The translations under genes and the position numbers were made by a program. Under the pieces are notes generated by a model. It was given only the letters and a program-made list of their open reading frames with translations. It made no database searches and had not been told where the DNA came from. From NCBI GenBank assembly GCA_964615095.1, contig CAZTPX010000003.1, forward strand, positions 94,997 through 158,996: a DNA stretch of 64,000 nucleotides, read 5' to 3'. The stretch is from JANXQG01 sp964615095. Lineage in GTDB: Bacteria; Planctomycetota; Planctomycetia; Pirellulales; Thermoguttaceae. Positions 18,505 to 27,408 of this stretch are shown piece by piece; positions within the stretch are counted from its first letter, which is position 1; every line of letters begins with the position of its first letter.

Positions 18505-18584
18505 GGGAGCGGGGGAAGGGGGCTTGGAACGGGGGAAAGGCCGCATTATAGCAGGAATTGCGGCAGGGTTCCAGGGCGCGGACG

Positions 18585-18956
18585 CTATTTAAGGCGGGTT
18601 ATTTCGACTACGCCGTCGTCGGCAAACGTAATCCGCAATTCATGTCCCGCCAGAAGCGCCGTGCCAAGCAGCACCTCGTTCGCGAGGCAATCGATTCGCA
18701 CGAGACGCTCAAAACCGTCCCATTCAATTACCGCTTCGTGGACTGGCAGCGTACCCTCGCTCCCGTCCCCGTAACGTACTTGAGCCACGCCGACATAAGG
18801 CAACTGAAGGTCGGAGATGAAATGTGTCGGGAGCGCGATCAATCCGTTAAATCCGGTATCGACGATCGCATCGATTTCCAGAAAACCGCCATGCGCATCT
18901 CGGACGCGAAGTGAAACAACTGCCTCGCCGTCGGCGTTCACGCTCCCCGTCATCAT
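18585..18956 (-). CDS. Clan AA (retropepsin-like) aspartic protease
   Basis: A 123-residue protein from ATG 18956. The single catalytic motif DTGFNGLIALP marks a retropepsin-fold, probably dimeric, aspartic protease. The flap region would be around RYGDGSEGTLPVHEA, and LLGTALLAGHEL is the second hydrophobic psi-loop. Its start codon overlaps the stop of the upstream small gene (ATGA), a strong sign of translational coupling. Such two-gene units of unknown physiology occur in planctomycetes and cyanobacteria (from memory). Confidence 0.82.
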   Translation of the reverse strand: MMTGSVNADGEAVVSLRVRDAHGGFLEIDAIVDTGFNGLIALPTHFISDLQLPYVGVAQVRYGDGSEGTLPVHEAVIEWDGFERLVRIDCLANEVLLGTALLAGHELRITFADDGVVEITRLK

Positions 18957-19228
18957 GCTGGATGAATTCTTCTGGGTGAGCGGATGTGACAAAGCACCCT
19001 GTCGCCGACTCGCAACAGATATACTTGCGCGTCCGGGCGCCTGGCGCGAAGCCGATGCGCTGTGTCCAAGACGTCCGTCCCAACCTCGTAGTCGGTGGAA
19101 TCGACGTCAATTGCGACGATTTTGCCTTTTTCGTCGGGCTCCAATTGCGCCCGCAAGAGGCGATTGTAGATTTCATCGCCTCGCCGAGCGACTTCCTCAT
19201 TTGTGAGGGACGGATGAGTTGTTGCCAT
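18953..19228 (-). CDS. Small protein coupled to the aspartic protease
   Basis: A 91-residue protein with an N-terminal helical region (SLTNEEVARRGDEIYNRLLR) and a beta-rich end (AQVYLLRVGDRVLCHI). There is no named family I can assign. The ATGA overlap with the protease gene downstream implies tight coexpression and probably a partner or substrate/regulator role. A toxin-antitoxin-like pairing is possible but not shown. Confidence 0.75.
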   Translation of the reverse strand: MATTHPSLTNEEVARRGDEIYNRLLRAQLEPDEKGKIVAIDVDSTDYEVGTDVLDTAHRLRARRPDAQVYLLRVGDRVLCHIRSPRRIHPA

Positions 19229-19317
19229 AAGGTCGCTCCAAGTTTAGACGCCACTATCTATTCTATCACGCCTTGGCCTGTTTTGAAAAAGGTACAATCG
19301 TTGGCGTTGTTTGTGAC

Positions 19318-19932
19318 CTAGACCACGCATCGCTCGCCAGTGGTCTTATGTCGGACCTCGACTTGCGGCCGATTCTCACCAGCGATCAGGCGGAATTCAA
19401 GCGGCAATCGTTCGCTGGAAAGAACCTCGGGCCGTTCGACCGTCGATTCGCCGACCTTCTGCAAGCCGCCGTCCTGGTACCGATAGAATTCGAGTGTCCA
19501 GGACTGGCGATTGAGAATCAGCAGTTCCCGAACTCCGATCCGCGAATAGAATGGTATCTTCTCATAGGTGCGGTCTCGCGGACTGGTGATCTCGACAATG
19601 AAATCCGCCGGTCCAATCCAGAACGTATTGTGGTTCTGGGCGGCCGTGTCGGCCAGGAAGACTACGACGTCGGGGATCCGATAGTCATATTCCCAGTTCT
19701 CCGCGGATGCTGCCAGATTCACACCGGGACGGACTTTGCCAAGACCACGTTTGGAAATGACGGTGCCCAAGACAAACGCAAATTCGAAAACCAGATCCTG
19801 ATGATCATCGTTCGCCATCGGGGGCATAAAATAGACTCCCTCCCAGACCTCGTCGTGTTGGTCGACGTCCCACGCCTTTCGCTGCTCTTTCAGTTCTTCC
19901 TCCAGCCGAGGATTTTCAATGAACATGGCCAT
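19318..19932 (-). CDS. Uma2-family (DUF820) putative endonuclease
   Basis: About 204 residues from ATG 19932 (an upstream start at 19959 is possible). The PD-(D/E)xK nuclease core of Uma2/DUF820 is visible: YDYRIPDVVVF with the Asp, then ADFIVEITSPRDRTYEK with Glu and Lys. Uma2 proteins are abundant in cyanobacteria and planctomycetes; their biological role is unsettled. It is a single gene with weak local context. Confidence 0.85.
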   Translation of the reverse strand: MAMFIENPRLEEELKEQRKAWDVDQHDEVWEGVYFMPPMANDDHQDLVFEFAFVLGTVISKRGLGKVRPGVNLAASAENWEYDYRIPDVVVFLADTAAQNHNTFWIGPADFIVEITSPRDRTYEKIPFYSRIGVRELLILNRQSWTLEFYRYQDGGLQKVGESTVERPEVLSSERLPLEFRLIAGENRPQVEVRHKTTGERCVV

Positions 19933-20136
19933 GGAAAATGATCCTGTTCTAATCGCCAACGATTTTCACCGTCCCCAAGTTTCATTCTACATCGCGGCCC
20001 CCCAGTTGAGAAGATCGACCCTCATCGAGCCACGGGCTCCGGGCTCGAACACTTTGAAGAAAAAGGAAAATGGATCTCGGAACATTTGCTCGATTTTCGC
20101 GTTTTTCAACTGCGTGTGGCCAGTCTTCCTATATTT

Positions 20137-20898
20137 TCATTCCAGTATCTCCAGTTCACGAATCGGTTTGCCCGATCGCTGAGAGACGTACGTCGCGATG
20201 GCCTTCTTCGTTTTGTCCGTGATATCGGAAAAGTCAATCTGCCACCGCAAGCCGTCGCCGAATTCGACAATCCATTCTCGACGGGGAACCACTTGGCTGC
20301 CCCTGCGGAGCATTGGCGCGGTGCAAATGTCTTTGACCGCCGAGTAGGGGTGTGTCGATCGTACCAAACCAAACCATGACTCGAATCGCACTTCCTTGCG
20401 ATCGAGGACCACGTGGCAGTTCATAATTGCCGGCACGACCGCAACGCCTACAGCCAAGACAAACCAGAACAGGGGGCGGAGTACTCGGCGGTTTACTCGG
20501 TGAACGTCGATATCGTGTTCCAAATTAGAGTAGCGCACGTAAAGGACGAAACGATCGCGCAGCAGGGCCCAGTAAATCAACGAAAGGGCGGGCCAACTCA
20601 TCGCAAATCCGATGATCATCGCTGGCGCGTTCATGAGGGACGGCGTAAAATAAAGGTGAAAATCTGCCGGCCCGTACCGCGCAGCGTTCCATTCTTGCAG
20701 CGGCACCAGCAGACACGACAAGACGTAAGTCAGCGGCACCGCAGTCACAATGATTAGTATTTGTGAGTAATACTCCCACTTCCAATACTTCGGTTTCAAT
20801 TCGTCAAGAGAAGGCCCCTCCGTTTCATAGCCGGGGGGAAGTGGAAACCACCGCCGTAACAGTTGCTTCAGTAACTCTGCGAGATAGTGTTCGCCCAT
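20137..20898 (-). CDS. Multi-spanning membrane protein, unknown function
   Basis: A 253-residue protein from ATG 20898. At least four hydrophobic segments are visible: ILIIVTAVPLTYVLSCLLV, NAPAMIIGFAMSWPALSLIY, a short one near FVLYVRY, and FWFVLAVGVAVVPAIM. A soluble C-terminal part of about 85 residues (VRFESWFGLVRS to LEILE) has a PH-like beta pattern. I do not recognise the family. It lies 28 nt downstream of the dipeptidase on the same strand and could be cotranscribed. Confidence 0.75.
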   Translation of the reverse strand: MGEHYLAELLKQLLRRWFPLPPGYETEGPSLDELKPKYWKWEYYSQILIIVTAVPLTYVLSCLLVPLQEWNAARYGPADFHLYFTPSLMNAPAMIIGFAMSWPALSLIYWALLRDRFVLYVRYSNLEHDIDVHRVNRRVLRPLFWFVLAVGVAVVPAIMNCHVVLDRKEVRFESWFGLVRSTHPYSAVKDICTAPMLRRGSQVVPRREWIVEFGDGLRWQIDFSDITDKTKKAIATYVSQRSGKPIRELEILE

Positions 20899-20926
20899 GA
20901 CGTCAACTTTCTCGGAATAGGGGGAA

Positions 20927-22297
20927 TCACGTGCCCAATTTTCCCAATTCTTCCCACAGCCGTGCGCTGGCCTTGGTGCCGCGGTGGTAATCGGCCAGGT
21001 TGAACTTCTCGTTGGGACTGTGGGGATTGTCGTCATCCTGGCCCCAGCCCAAAAGCAAGACGTCGGCGTGCAGGGCTTCATAGAACTTGGCAACGATGGG
21101 AATGGAACCGCCCTCGCGCGTATAGACCGGCGCGCGGCCGAATGCCTGTTCGATCGCCCGGGCAGCCGCCGCCACGTAGCGGCTCTCCAACGGCACCATC
21201 ACGCCGGGTGAGCCCTGATAGTCCACCAGTTCGACTTTTGCCCCCGGCGGTGTGATTTCCGGCAGCCAACGCCGCAGGGCGGCGGTGATCTTCTGCGGCG
21301 ACTGGTTGGGCACCAGGCGGAAGCTGAACTTCGCGCCGGCCTTGGCGGGCAAGACGGTCTTGGTGCCTTCGCCCTGGTAGCCGCCCCAGATGCCGCAGAC
21401 GTCGAAGGTCGGCCTGGCCCAGCGGCGTTCCAGGGCCGAATAACCCTCCTCGCCAAACGCCCCGTCCACGCCCACCTCCGCGAAGTAGCGGGCCTCGTCA
21501 AACGGCAGCGCGGCAAACTGCTGCCGCTCGCGCTCGGTCAACGGCACGACGTCGTCGTAGAAGCCGGGAATCTGGATCTTGCCGCGGCGATCGATCATCG
21601 CGGCCAGGATCCGCGCCACGCTGGTAGCCGGATTTGTCACCGACCCGCCGAACGAGCCGGAGTGCAGGTCGCGATTAGGCCCCGTCACGCGAATCTCATA
21701 GTAGGCGATGCCCCGCAGGCCATAGGTGATGGCGGGAATGTCGCGGCTGAATTTGCCGCCGTCGCTGATGACCACACAGTCGCAGGCCAGACGGGAAGCG
21801 GATTGGACGAGATACTCTTCCAGCGCCTGCCCGCCAACCTCCTCCTCGCCCTCGATCAGAAACTTCAGCTTCACCGGCAGGCGGCCGTGAACTTCCAGCC
21901 AGGCCTGGGCGCTATGGACGTGCGTGAGTACCTGCCCCTTGTCGTCGGTCGCACCGCGGGCGAAGAGATTCCCGTCGCGCCGCGTCGGCTCGAACGGTGG
22001 GCTAGTCCACAATTCCAGCGGGTCCGCCGGCTGCACGTCGTAATGTCCATAAACCAGGACGGTCGGCGCCCCGGGGACGTCGGGCGACTCGGCATAGACC
22101 AAGGGATGACCACTCGTGCGGATAATCTCGGACGACAAGCCCATCCGCCGGAACTTCGCATCCACCCACTGGGCCGCTTTCTCGATATCGGGCTTGTGGA
22201 TTGGATCGGCGCTTACGCTGGGAATTCGCAGAAGATCACACAGTTCGGCCTCAAACTGGACCGCGTGGGACGACAGATACTGATCGAGCGCAGGCAT
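20927..22297 (-). CDS. M20-family dipeptidase / metallopeptidase
   Basis: A 456-residue zinc exopeptidase. The metal-binding motifs are VLVYGHYDVQPA (His, catalytic Asp), RGATDDKGQVL (bridging Asp) and LIEGEEEVGG (catalytic Glu plus ligand Glu). The late His is in the WGQDDDNPHSPNE segment. The inserted lid domain at about 195-340 matches CNDP/PepV-like dipeptidases. No signal peptide is seen, so it is probably cytoplasmic peptide turnover. Precise substrate unknown. Confidence 0.92.
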   Translation of the reverse strand: MPALDQYLSSHAVQFEAELCDLLRIPSVSADPIHKPDIEKAAQWVDAKFRRMGLSSEIIRTSGHPLVYAESPDVPGAPTVLVYGHYDVQPADPLELWTSPPFEPTRRDGNLFARGATDDKGQVLTHVHSAQAWLEVHGRLPVKLKFLIEGEEEVGGQALEEYLVQSASRLACDCVVISDGGKFSRDIPAITYGLRGIAYYEIRVTGPNRDLHSGSFGGSVTNPATSVARILAAMIDRRGKIQIPGFYDDVVPLTERERQQFAALPFDEARYFAEVGVDGAFGEEGYSALERRWARPTFDVCGIWGGYQGEGTKTVLPAKAGAKFSFRLVPNQSPQKITAALRRWLPEITPPGAKVELVDYQGSPGVMVPLESRYVAAAARAIEQAFGRAPVYTREGGSIPIVAKFYEALHADVLLLGWGQDDDNPHSPNEKFNLADYHRGTKASARLWEELGKLGT

Positions 22298-22557
22298 GCG
22301 TGAACCTTTCGTGGTAGAGGATGTATTATACCGCTAACGGCTGGGAATGACGCCTAACACGTACCGTCGAAACAGACGGCACTATTCTTAGCCTCACATT
22401 TTACAACCACCTGAAAGTGGAGATTCTTGAAACCTGTTCCAGTTGGTCGATTAAACATATAATGCCGGAAGAATGAACAATCCGCTAGTGGACGGACCGC
22501 GGCATTCCAGGAAAACCGCGTTGCATACGATTTTTACCGCACTTTTCCGAGGCAAAT
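22298..22557. other. Intergenic region upstream of clpS
   Basis: 260 bases between divergent genes, holding the promoters of clpS and the dipeptidase operon. A TATAAT hexamer occurs in ACATATAATGCC near 22457-22462, without a clear well-spaced -35. No other element was recognised. Confidence 0.35.
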
Positions 22558-22917
22558 ATGACTGAGCATGCCGCCGTAGTGCCCGAAGAGTCGGCCCAGG
22601 CCGTGCTTCCCGAACGTCGGAAGCAGGAAAAACGCAAGCCCAAGAAGCAGCCGCGCTACAACGTCGTCCTCTGGAACGACGACGACCACACCTATGCCTA
22701 TGTGATTACCATGCTCATGGAGTTGTTTGCCTATCCCGTGGAAAAGGGCTATCAGATGGCCCATGAGGTCGATACCCAGGGGCGAGTGATCGTCTTGACC
22801 ACGACCATGGAGCATGCCGAGCTGAAGCGAGATCAGATCCACGCCTATGGAAAGGACACGATGATCGCCGATTGCCGGGGATCCATGTCGGCGTCGATCG
22901 AACCGGTGGAGGACTAG
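22558..22917 (+). CDS. clpS: ATP-dependent Clp protease adaptor ClpS
   Basis: A 119-residue protein. After a basic N-terminal tail (ERRKQEKRKPKKQPR) the ClpS core begins at YNVVLWNDDDHTYAYVITML, the N-degron-binding signature. The C-terminal strand set ends near MSASIEPVED. It delivers N-end-rule substrates to ClpA/ClpC. It is followed on the same strand by a secreted-protein gene after a gap of about 120 nt. Confidence 0.95.
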   Translation: MTEHAAVVPEESAQAVLPERRKQEKRKPKKQPRYNVVLWNDDDHTYAYVITMLMELFAYPVEKGYQMAHEVDTQGRVIVLTTTMEHAELKRDQIHAYGKDTMIADCRGSMSASIEPVED

Positions 22918-23036
22918 GATCGGCCCGATTTCGCTCTGGCCCCATGACGATCGATTTGCTACACTCCGCCCAACTATTCACTTGCCGCCCCCGAGTCGCA
23001 TGGAAGCGATTTTCTTCTGGGCGCGGTTCTGCTTGC

Positions 23037-24230
23037 ATGGAGTTGGTGATGATCGGAAAATGGACGTTCCGAATGGCGGCCCTAGGGCTGGTGCTGGCGG
23101 TCCAGGCGACGATTTCCCGCGCCGATGCCCCCTGGTCCAACTTTTTGACTGCCAATCGCGTGGAGGCCGATGCGGCCAAGCCCTACACGCTCAAGGAAGA
23201 GCACGGGCCATGGATCATCATGGCCTGCAGTTTCAACGGCGAAAACGCCCGGCAGCAGGCGCACGACCTGGCGCTGGAACTTCGCAAGCGGTATCGCATG
23301 GAGGCCTTCGTCCACCAGGTGGATTTCAAGCTGGACGATCCCAACGGCAACGTGCAGCCGATTTTCGCTTCGCCGCATCGCCACCAGTACGAAATGGTCA
23401 CCGAGAATCCCAGAGCGTACCGCGACGGGCAGATCAAGGAAATCGCCGTGGTCGTGGGCAACTTCACCGCGGTCGACGATCCTGACGCACAGGCGACCCT
23501 GAGGAAGTTGAAAGGGGCCGATCCTGAATGTCTGCATGCCAAACAGGGAGAAGCGGACTCGCGGAGCCTTTCGGCATGGCGTTCGCTCCAAGCGGGCGTC
23601 AGAGACTTGCCCAGTTTCGTCGAGGGTCGTAAGCAGACTGGGCCACTGTCGCATTCCTTCATCACCCGCAATCCACTGCTGCCGGAGGACTATTTCGCCC
23701 CCAAGGGTGGCTTGGACGAGTTGGTCGTGAAGATGAACCAGAATGTCAAGTACAGTCTTTTGGATTGTCCCAAGAAGTACACGCTGCAGGTCGCCCATTT
23801 CACCGGCGAGATAATCATCAACCAGAATGATATCCGGGCAATTGAAAGCGGAGCGAAAGCCGGGCCTGAATCCACGAAACAAGGCCTGGGCGACGCGGCC
23901 CTCAAGGCCCACGAACTGACCGAAGCCTTGCGCATGAAGGGCTACGAGGCCTACGAGTTCCACGATCGCTATGCCAGCCTGGTCACCGTGGGTAGTTTCG
24001 ATTCCTGCGGCACGCCGCGAGCTGACGGCAAGATCGAAATCAATCCGCAGATTTTCCAGCTCATCGAGGTCTTTCGCGGCGAGTCGGCCAGCGTGGCCGG
24101 CAAGCCGGGGGCCATGCACTTGCAGTCGCTGGTAGGGATCTTCTTCGACGCCCAGCCAATCCCCGTGGAAGTTCCCAAGCGTTCGATCCGCCGCCAGTTG
24201 ACGCAGCGGTTGGATATGGCCGGCGAATAG
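23037..24230 (+). CDS. Secreted protein with two SPOR-like repeats
   Basis: About 397 residues from ATG 23037 (an ATG at 23049 is equally possible). A Sec signal peptide runs MIGKWTFRMAALGLVLA to SRADA. Two segments share a SPOR-like pattern: GPWIIMACSFNGENARQQAH near the mature N-terminus, and YTLQVAHFTGE with LKAHELTEALRMKGYEAY in the C-terminal half. SPOR domains bind denuded peptidoglycan, but this assignment is my reading of the pattern. The rest is not recognised. A 21-nt gap precedes rdgB. Confidence 0.8.
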   Translation: MELVMIGKWTFRMAALGLVLAVQATISRADAPWSNFLTANRVEADAAKPYTLKEEHGPWIIMACSFNGENARQQAHDLALELRKRYRMEAFVHQVDFKLDDPNGNVQPIFASPHRHQYEMVTENPRAYRDGQIKEIAVVVGNFTAVDDPDAQATLRKLKGADPECLHAKQGEADSRSLSAWRSLQAGVRDLPSFVEGRKQTGPLSHSFITRNPLLPEDYFAPKGGLDELVVKMNQNVKYSLLDCPKKYTLQVAHFTGEIIINQNDIRAIESGAKAGPESTKQGLGDAALKAHELTEALRMKGYEAYEFHDRYASLVTVGSFDSCGTPRADGKIEINPQIFQLIEVFRGESASVAGKPGAMHLQSLVGIFFDAQPIPVEVPKRSIRRQLTQRLDMAGE

Positions 24231-24251
24231 GACTCTGCTCCCCAACTGCCT

Positions 24252-24863
24252 ATGCTTCATCTCTTGGTTCTAGGCACCGGCAACCGCAAGAAGGGCCAGG
24301 AACTGGCCCGCTTGTTGGGCCGCGCGGGGTTGGAACTCCGTACGCTGGCCGATTACCCCCAGGCCATCGACGTCGTCGAAGACGGTGCGACCTTCGCCGC
24401 CAACGCCGCGCTGAAGGCCACGCAGCAGGCCCGGCACCTGGGCCAGTGGGTCCTGGCCGACGACAGCGGCCTGGCGGTCGATGCCCTGGATGGAGCGCCG
24501 GGCGTGTTTTCCGCCCGCTACAGCGGTCCGGGGGCGACGGACGCCAGCAACAATGAGAAAGTGCTGGAAGCCTTGCGCGACGTGCCGCTGGAAAAACGGA
24601 CGGCCCGGTTCGTTTGCCACATCTGTCTGGCCGATCCCAGCGGCGCGGTCCGCGGCGAAAGTGCCGCTTCCTGCTGCGGCCGGATCCTGTTTACTCCCAG
24701 CGGTGGGGGCGGTTTTGGCTATGATCCACTCTTCGAGATCGTCGAATACCATCGCAGCTTCGGGGCTCTGAGCGCGTTGGTCAAGTCGTATCTCAGCCAT
24801 CGTGCCCGGGCCGCCGTCCGCATCATCCCCCGGTTGATAGAACTGGCCGATGGCAGAGAATAA
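24252..24863 (+). CDS. rdgB: XTP/dITP pyrophosphatase (RdgB/HAM1)
   Basis: A 203-residue nucleotide-sanitising enzyme of normal length. The substrate loop is GTGNRKKGQEL. The catalytic Asp region is ADDSGLAVDALDGAPGVFSA, and GGFGYDPLFE is the metal-site signature. It hydrolyses non-canonical purine NTPs (ITP, XTP). It lies in a run of plus-strand genes and is followed 14 nt later by a phosphoesterase gene, so cotranscription is likely. Confidence 0.95.
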   Translation: MLHLLVLGTGNRKKGQELARLLGRAGLELRTLADYPQAIDVVEDGATFAANAALKATQQARHLGQWVLADDSGLAVDALDGAPGVFSARYSGPGATDASNNEKVLEALRDVPLEKRTARFVCHICLADPSGAVRGESAASCCGRILFTPSGGGGFGYDPLFEIVEYHRSFGALSALVKSYLSHRARAAVRIIPRLIELADGRE

Positions 24864-24877
24864 CCGGTGAATGGAGC

Positions 24878-25234
24878 ATGCCGCGATTCGCTCTCTTGAT
24901 CCACGATAGCCCCCGCGGCCTGCATTACGATCTCCTGCTGGAGGCCGGCGAAACGCTAAAGACCTGGGCCTTGCCGCGCCTGCCCGAACCTGGGCTGGAA
25001 ATCCTCTGTGAGGCCCTGGCCGACCACCGTTCGATTTATCTCGATTACGAGGGGCCGATTTCCGGCGGGCGCGGCACGGTGGCACGCTGGGACCAGGGGA
25101 CGTTCACGATTGACTTGTGGAGTGACAACAAGGTCGTAGTCGAGTTGTCGGGCACGAAAATCACCGGCATCATCGTATTGCGGCGGCAGGTCGATTCGCC
25201 CGGACAGTGGCAGTTTTGCTGGGGCGGGAATTGA
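24878..25234 (+). CDS. Stand-alone LigD-type 3'-phosphoesterase domain
   Basis: A 118-residue protein equal to the PE domain of bacterial NHEJ ligase LigD. The metal/active-site histidines are in FALLIHDSPRGLHYDLLLE (His9 and His17), and YEGPISGGRGTV is the second conserved stretch. Such domains trim 3'-phosphate or ribonucleotide ends. No ligase or polymerase domain is attached and none lies nearby. Its pairing with rdgB suggests nucleotide/DNA-end hygiene (inference). Confidence 0.87.
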   Translation: MPRFALLIHDSPRGLHYDLLLEAGETLKTWALPRLPEPGLEILCEALADHRSIYLDYEGPISGGRGTVARWDQGTFTIDLWSDNKVVVELSGTKITGIIVLRRQVDSPGQWQFCWGGN

Positions 25235-25286
25235 AGTCCTCGGGGGCTGAATCCAACCTGATTATTTCAACTGCCCACCAGGCTAT

Positions 25287-25398
25287 CAAGTAGGTCTCTC
25301 TTGCCGAGAGAGACTAATGGACTCCGCGTCGCTAAAAACTTATGTTCTTCTCCTGGGGCGGCGCACATTAGTCCTTTCCGGCAGAAAGGACCTACTTG
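25287..25398. repeat. Composite inverted repeat with a hairpin inside each arm
   Basis: The left arm is CAAGTAGGTC, a small hairpin (TCTCT-TGCCG-AGAGA), then GACTAATG. The right arm is CATTAGTC, a second hairpin (CTTT-CCGGCA-GAAAG), then GACCTACTTG. The arms are mutual inverted repeats about 47 bases apart, giving a REP-pair-like element of about 112 bases. Its right arm contains the stop codon and last codons of the minus-strand gene at 25392-26066. Confidence 0.8.
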
Positions 25399-26066
25399 GG
25401 CGCCTTCTCCGTCGTCCCGGCGACGACCAAGGCGCCTTCTTCCAGACGGATCGTGTCGATGTGTACGATTCGCTTGCCATCGGCCTTGGCGGGCGTGATC
25501 TTGATCAAGGCCACGGGGTCGTTGTCCTCCTGACGCCAACGGATGTCGACGTTCGCTTTCTTCGCCGCGTCGGCGATCCTGTCCAGCACGTTCTGCAACG
25601 GCCAAGGAATCGCCCCTACCCGGGCCTCGTGGACCCGCAGCCCCACAACGTCTGGCGACTCGACAAATGGGCTAACCTCGAGCGAAACGACACCGTGCAA
25701 GCTGCCGCGATCGATCTGGCAGGCCATTGTGATGCCCTGGCGACTGATGCGCACGCGGGGATCGTGCAGCCCATGGGACAACAGCGTAGGATGGTTTTGC
25801 GGCAGATCTACGGCCAGCCAGCCGTTGATCGTCTGCGCTTGGAAGACATGCTGCCAGCGGCCTTGGAGCTGCAGATCGTTGTGCAGCTTCGTGACCTGCT
25901 GCAGCATGTGGTCGCTTTCCTTCGCCTGCGACTCTGGCGGAATGGAGATCGCCTCGGCATAGAAGTCCGGCACGTGCTGCAACGCAAGGTAGACCGCAAA
26001 GGCGGATGCCGCCAGGATGACCAGCACCGTGACGACAATCAACGTGAATCGTGCTCTTTTCCGCAT
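25392..26066 (-). CDS. Membrane-anchored protein, unknown function
   Basis: A 224-residue protein with a basic start and one N-terminal membrane segment (RFTLIVVTVLVILAASAFAV), followed by an extracytoplasmic domain. That domain is mixed alpha/beta (MACQIDRGSLHGVVSLEVSP; KKANVDIRWRQEDNDPVALI) with no recognised motif. It lies 26 nt downstream of tyrS on the same strand, so it probably ends the ispD-tyrS transcript. The stop codon falls inside a palindromic repeat. Confidence 0.8.
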   Translation of the reverse strand: MRKRARFTLIVVTVLVILAASAFAVYLALQHVPDFYAEAISIPPESQAKESDHMLQQVTKLHNDLQLQGRWQHVFQAQTINGWLAVDLPQNHPTLLSHGLHDPRVRISRQGITMACQIDRGSLHGVVSLEVSPFVESPDVVGLRVHEARVGAIPWPLQNVLDRIADAAKKANVDIRWRQEDNDPVALIKITPAKADGKRIVHIDTIRLEEGALVVAGTTEKAPK

Positions 26067-26092
26067 GCGGGCGCCTTGGGTTGTGAGGATGC

Positions 26093-27379
26093 TTATCCTA
26101 CGAACCGCAACAAGCCATAGTTCTTCTTCCCTTTGCGCACGACGATGATCGACTCGCCGGCCAGGTTGGCGGAAGTCAGCCGGGAATCGACGCTTTCCAC
26201 GCGGCGATTGTTCACGTAAGCCCCGCCTTCGGCAATTGCCCGGCGGGCCTCACCCTTGGTCTTCGCCAGGCCAGCCACGAAGAGGGCGTCGATAACGGCC
26301 ATGCCGCTGCCGTCCAAGGCTGAACGCGGCAATTCTTTGCTGGGCACATCCGCAAAGACGTCGGTGAGTTGTGCGTCGGAGAGTTGCTCGATTTCCGCGC
26401 CAAAAAGGATTTCCGAGGCATTCAAAGCCGCTGCCAACCCCGCTTCGCCGTGGACCAGTCGCGTGAGATCGGCCGCTAACTGCTTCTGTGCGGCCCGCCG
26501 GCCAGGATCGGCGGCGTGCCGGTTCTCCAACTCCTCGATCTCCGCCTGACAAAGGTCTGTGAAGTAGCGCAGGCACTTGCCCACGTCGGCGTCCTGCGTG
26601 TTGTACCAGTATTGGTAGAACTTGTAAGGGCTGGTCCGCTCGGCCGAAAGCCAAAGTGCCCCGGTTTCGGTCTTGCCCATCTTCGTGCCGTCGGACTTCG
26701 TCAGCAGCGGACAAGTGATGCCGTGGATCTGCACGCCGCGGATCCGCCGGGCGAGGTCGATTCCCGCTGTGATGTTGCCCCACTGGTCGCTGCCGCCGGC
26801 CTGCAATTCGCAGCCGTAATGCTCGTTGAGATAGACGAAATCATAGGCCTGCAAGAGCATATAGCTGAACTCGGTGTAGCTCAGGCCGGAGTCGGTCCGT
26901 TCCAACCGAGCCTTGACCGAATCTTTCGAGAGCATGACGTTGACGGGAAAATGCTTGCCGATGTCGCGCAAGAATTCGAGATAGCCGAAGCGGCCCATCC
27001 AATCGTAGTTGTTCACCAGCAGGGCCGAGTTCGGCCCGCAGTCGAAATCGAGGAACCGCTGCAACTGCTTGGCCATGCTGGCCACGTTTCCGCGGAGGAC
27101 CTCCACGCTGAGGAGATTGCGCTCTTCGTTCTTGCCGCTGGGGTCGCCAATCATGCCCGTCGCCCCACCCACGAGCGCGATAGGCCGATGCCCGGCCCGC
27201 TGAAAGCGCCGCAAGAGCATCACGGCCACAAGGTTGCCCACGTGCATGCTGTCGGAGGTCGGGTCGAAACCGATATAGAGCGTCCGCGGCTTCTCGTTGA
27301 GCCAGGCCTGGATATTGGCGTTGTCGGTGGTCTGGTGGATCAATTCGCGCCAGCGAAGTTCAGCGGCAATGTCAGGCAT
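26093..27379 (-). CDS. tyrS: Tyrosyl-tRNA synthetase
   Basis: About 428 residues from MPDIAAE (ATG 27379). The class I HIGH-like motif is DSMHVGNL, and the tyrosine-binding region includes YMLLQAYDFVYL. The KMSKS-like loop is DGTKMGKTETGA. A C-terminal S4 RNA-binding domain starts near KTKGEARRAIAEGGAYVNN. It charges tRNA-Tyr. Located 29 nt after ispD on the same strand. Confidence 0.96.
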   Translation of the reverse strand: MPDIAAELRWRELIHQTTDNANIQAWLNEKPRTLYIGFDPTSDSMHVGNLVAVMLLRRFQRAGHRPIALVGGATGMIGDPSGKNEERNLLSVEVLRGNVASMAKQLQRFLDFDCGPNSALLVNNYDWMGRFGYLEFLRDIGKHFPVNVMLSKDSVKARLERTDSGLSYTEFSYMLLQAYDFVYLNEHYGCELQAGGSDQWGNITAGIDLARRIRGVQIHGITCPLLTKSDGTKMGKTETGALWLSAERTSPYKFYQYWYNTQDADVGKCLRYFTDLCQAEIEELENRHAADPGRRAAQKQLAADLTRLVHGEAGLAAALNASEILFGAEIEQLSDAQLTDVFADVPSKELPRSALDGSGMAVIDALFVAGLAKTKGEARRAIAEGGAYVNNRRVESVDSRLTSANLAGESIIVVRKGKKNYGLLRFVG

Positions 27380-27408
27380 GAGGTTTGAGGGATAGCGGAT
27401 GAAAGGGA

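Noticed and set aside
25317..26120. 267-codon plus-strand frame
   Set aside because: Antisense to the membrane-anchored protein gene; starts inside a palindromic repeat.
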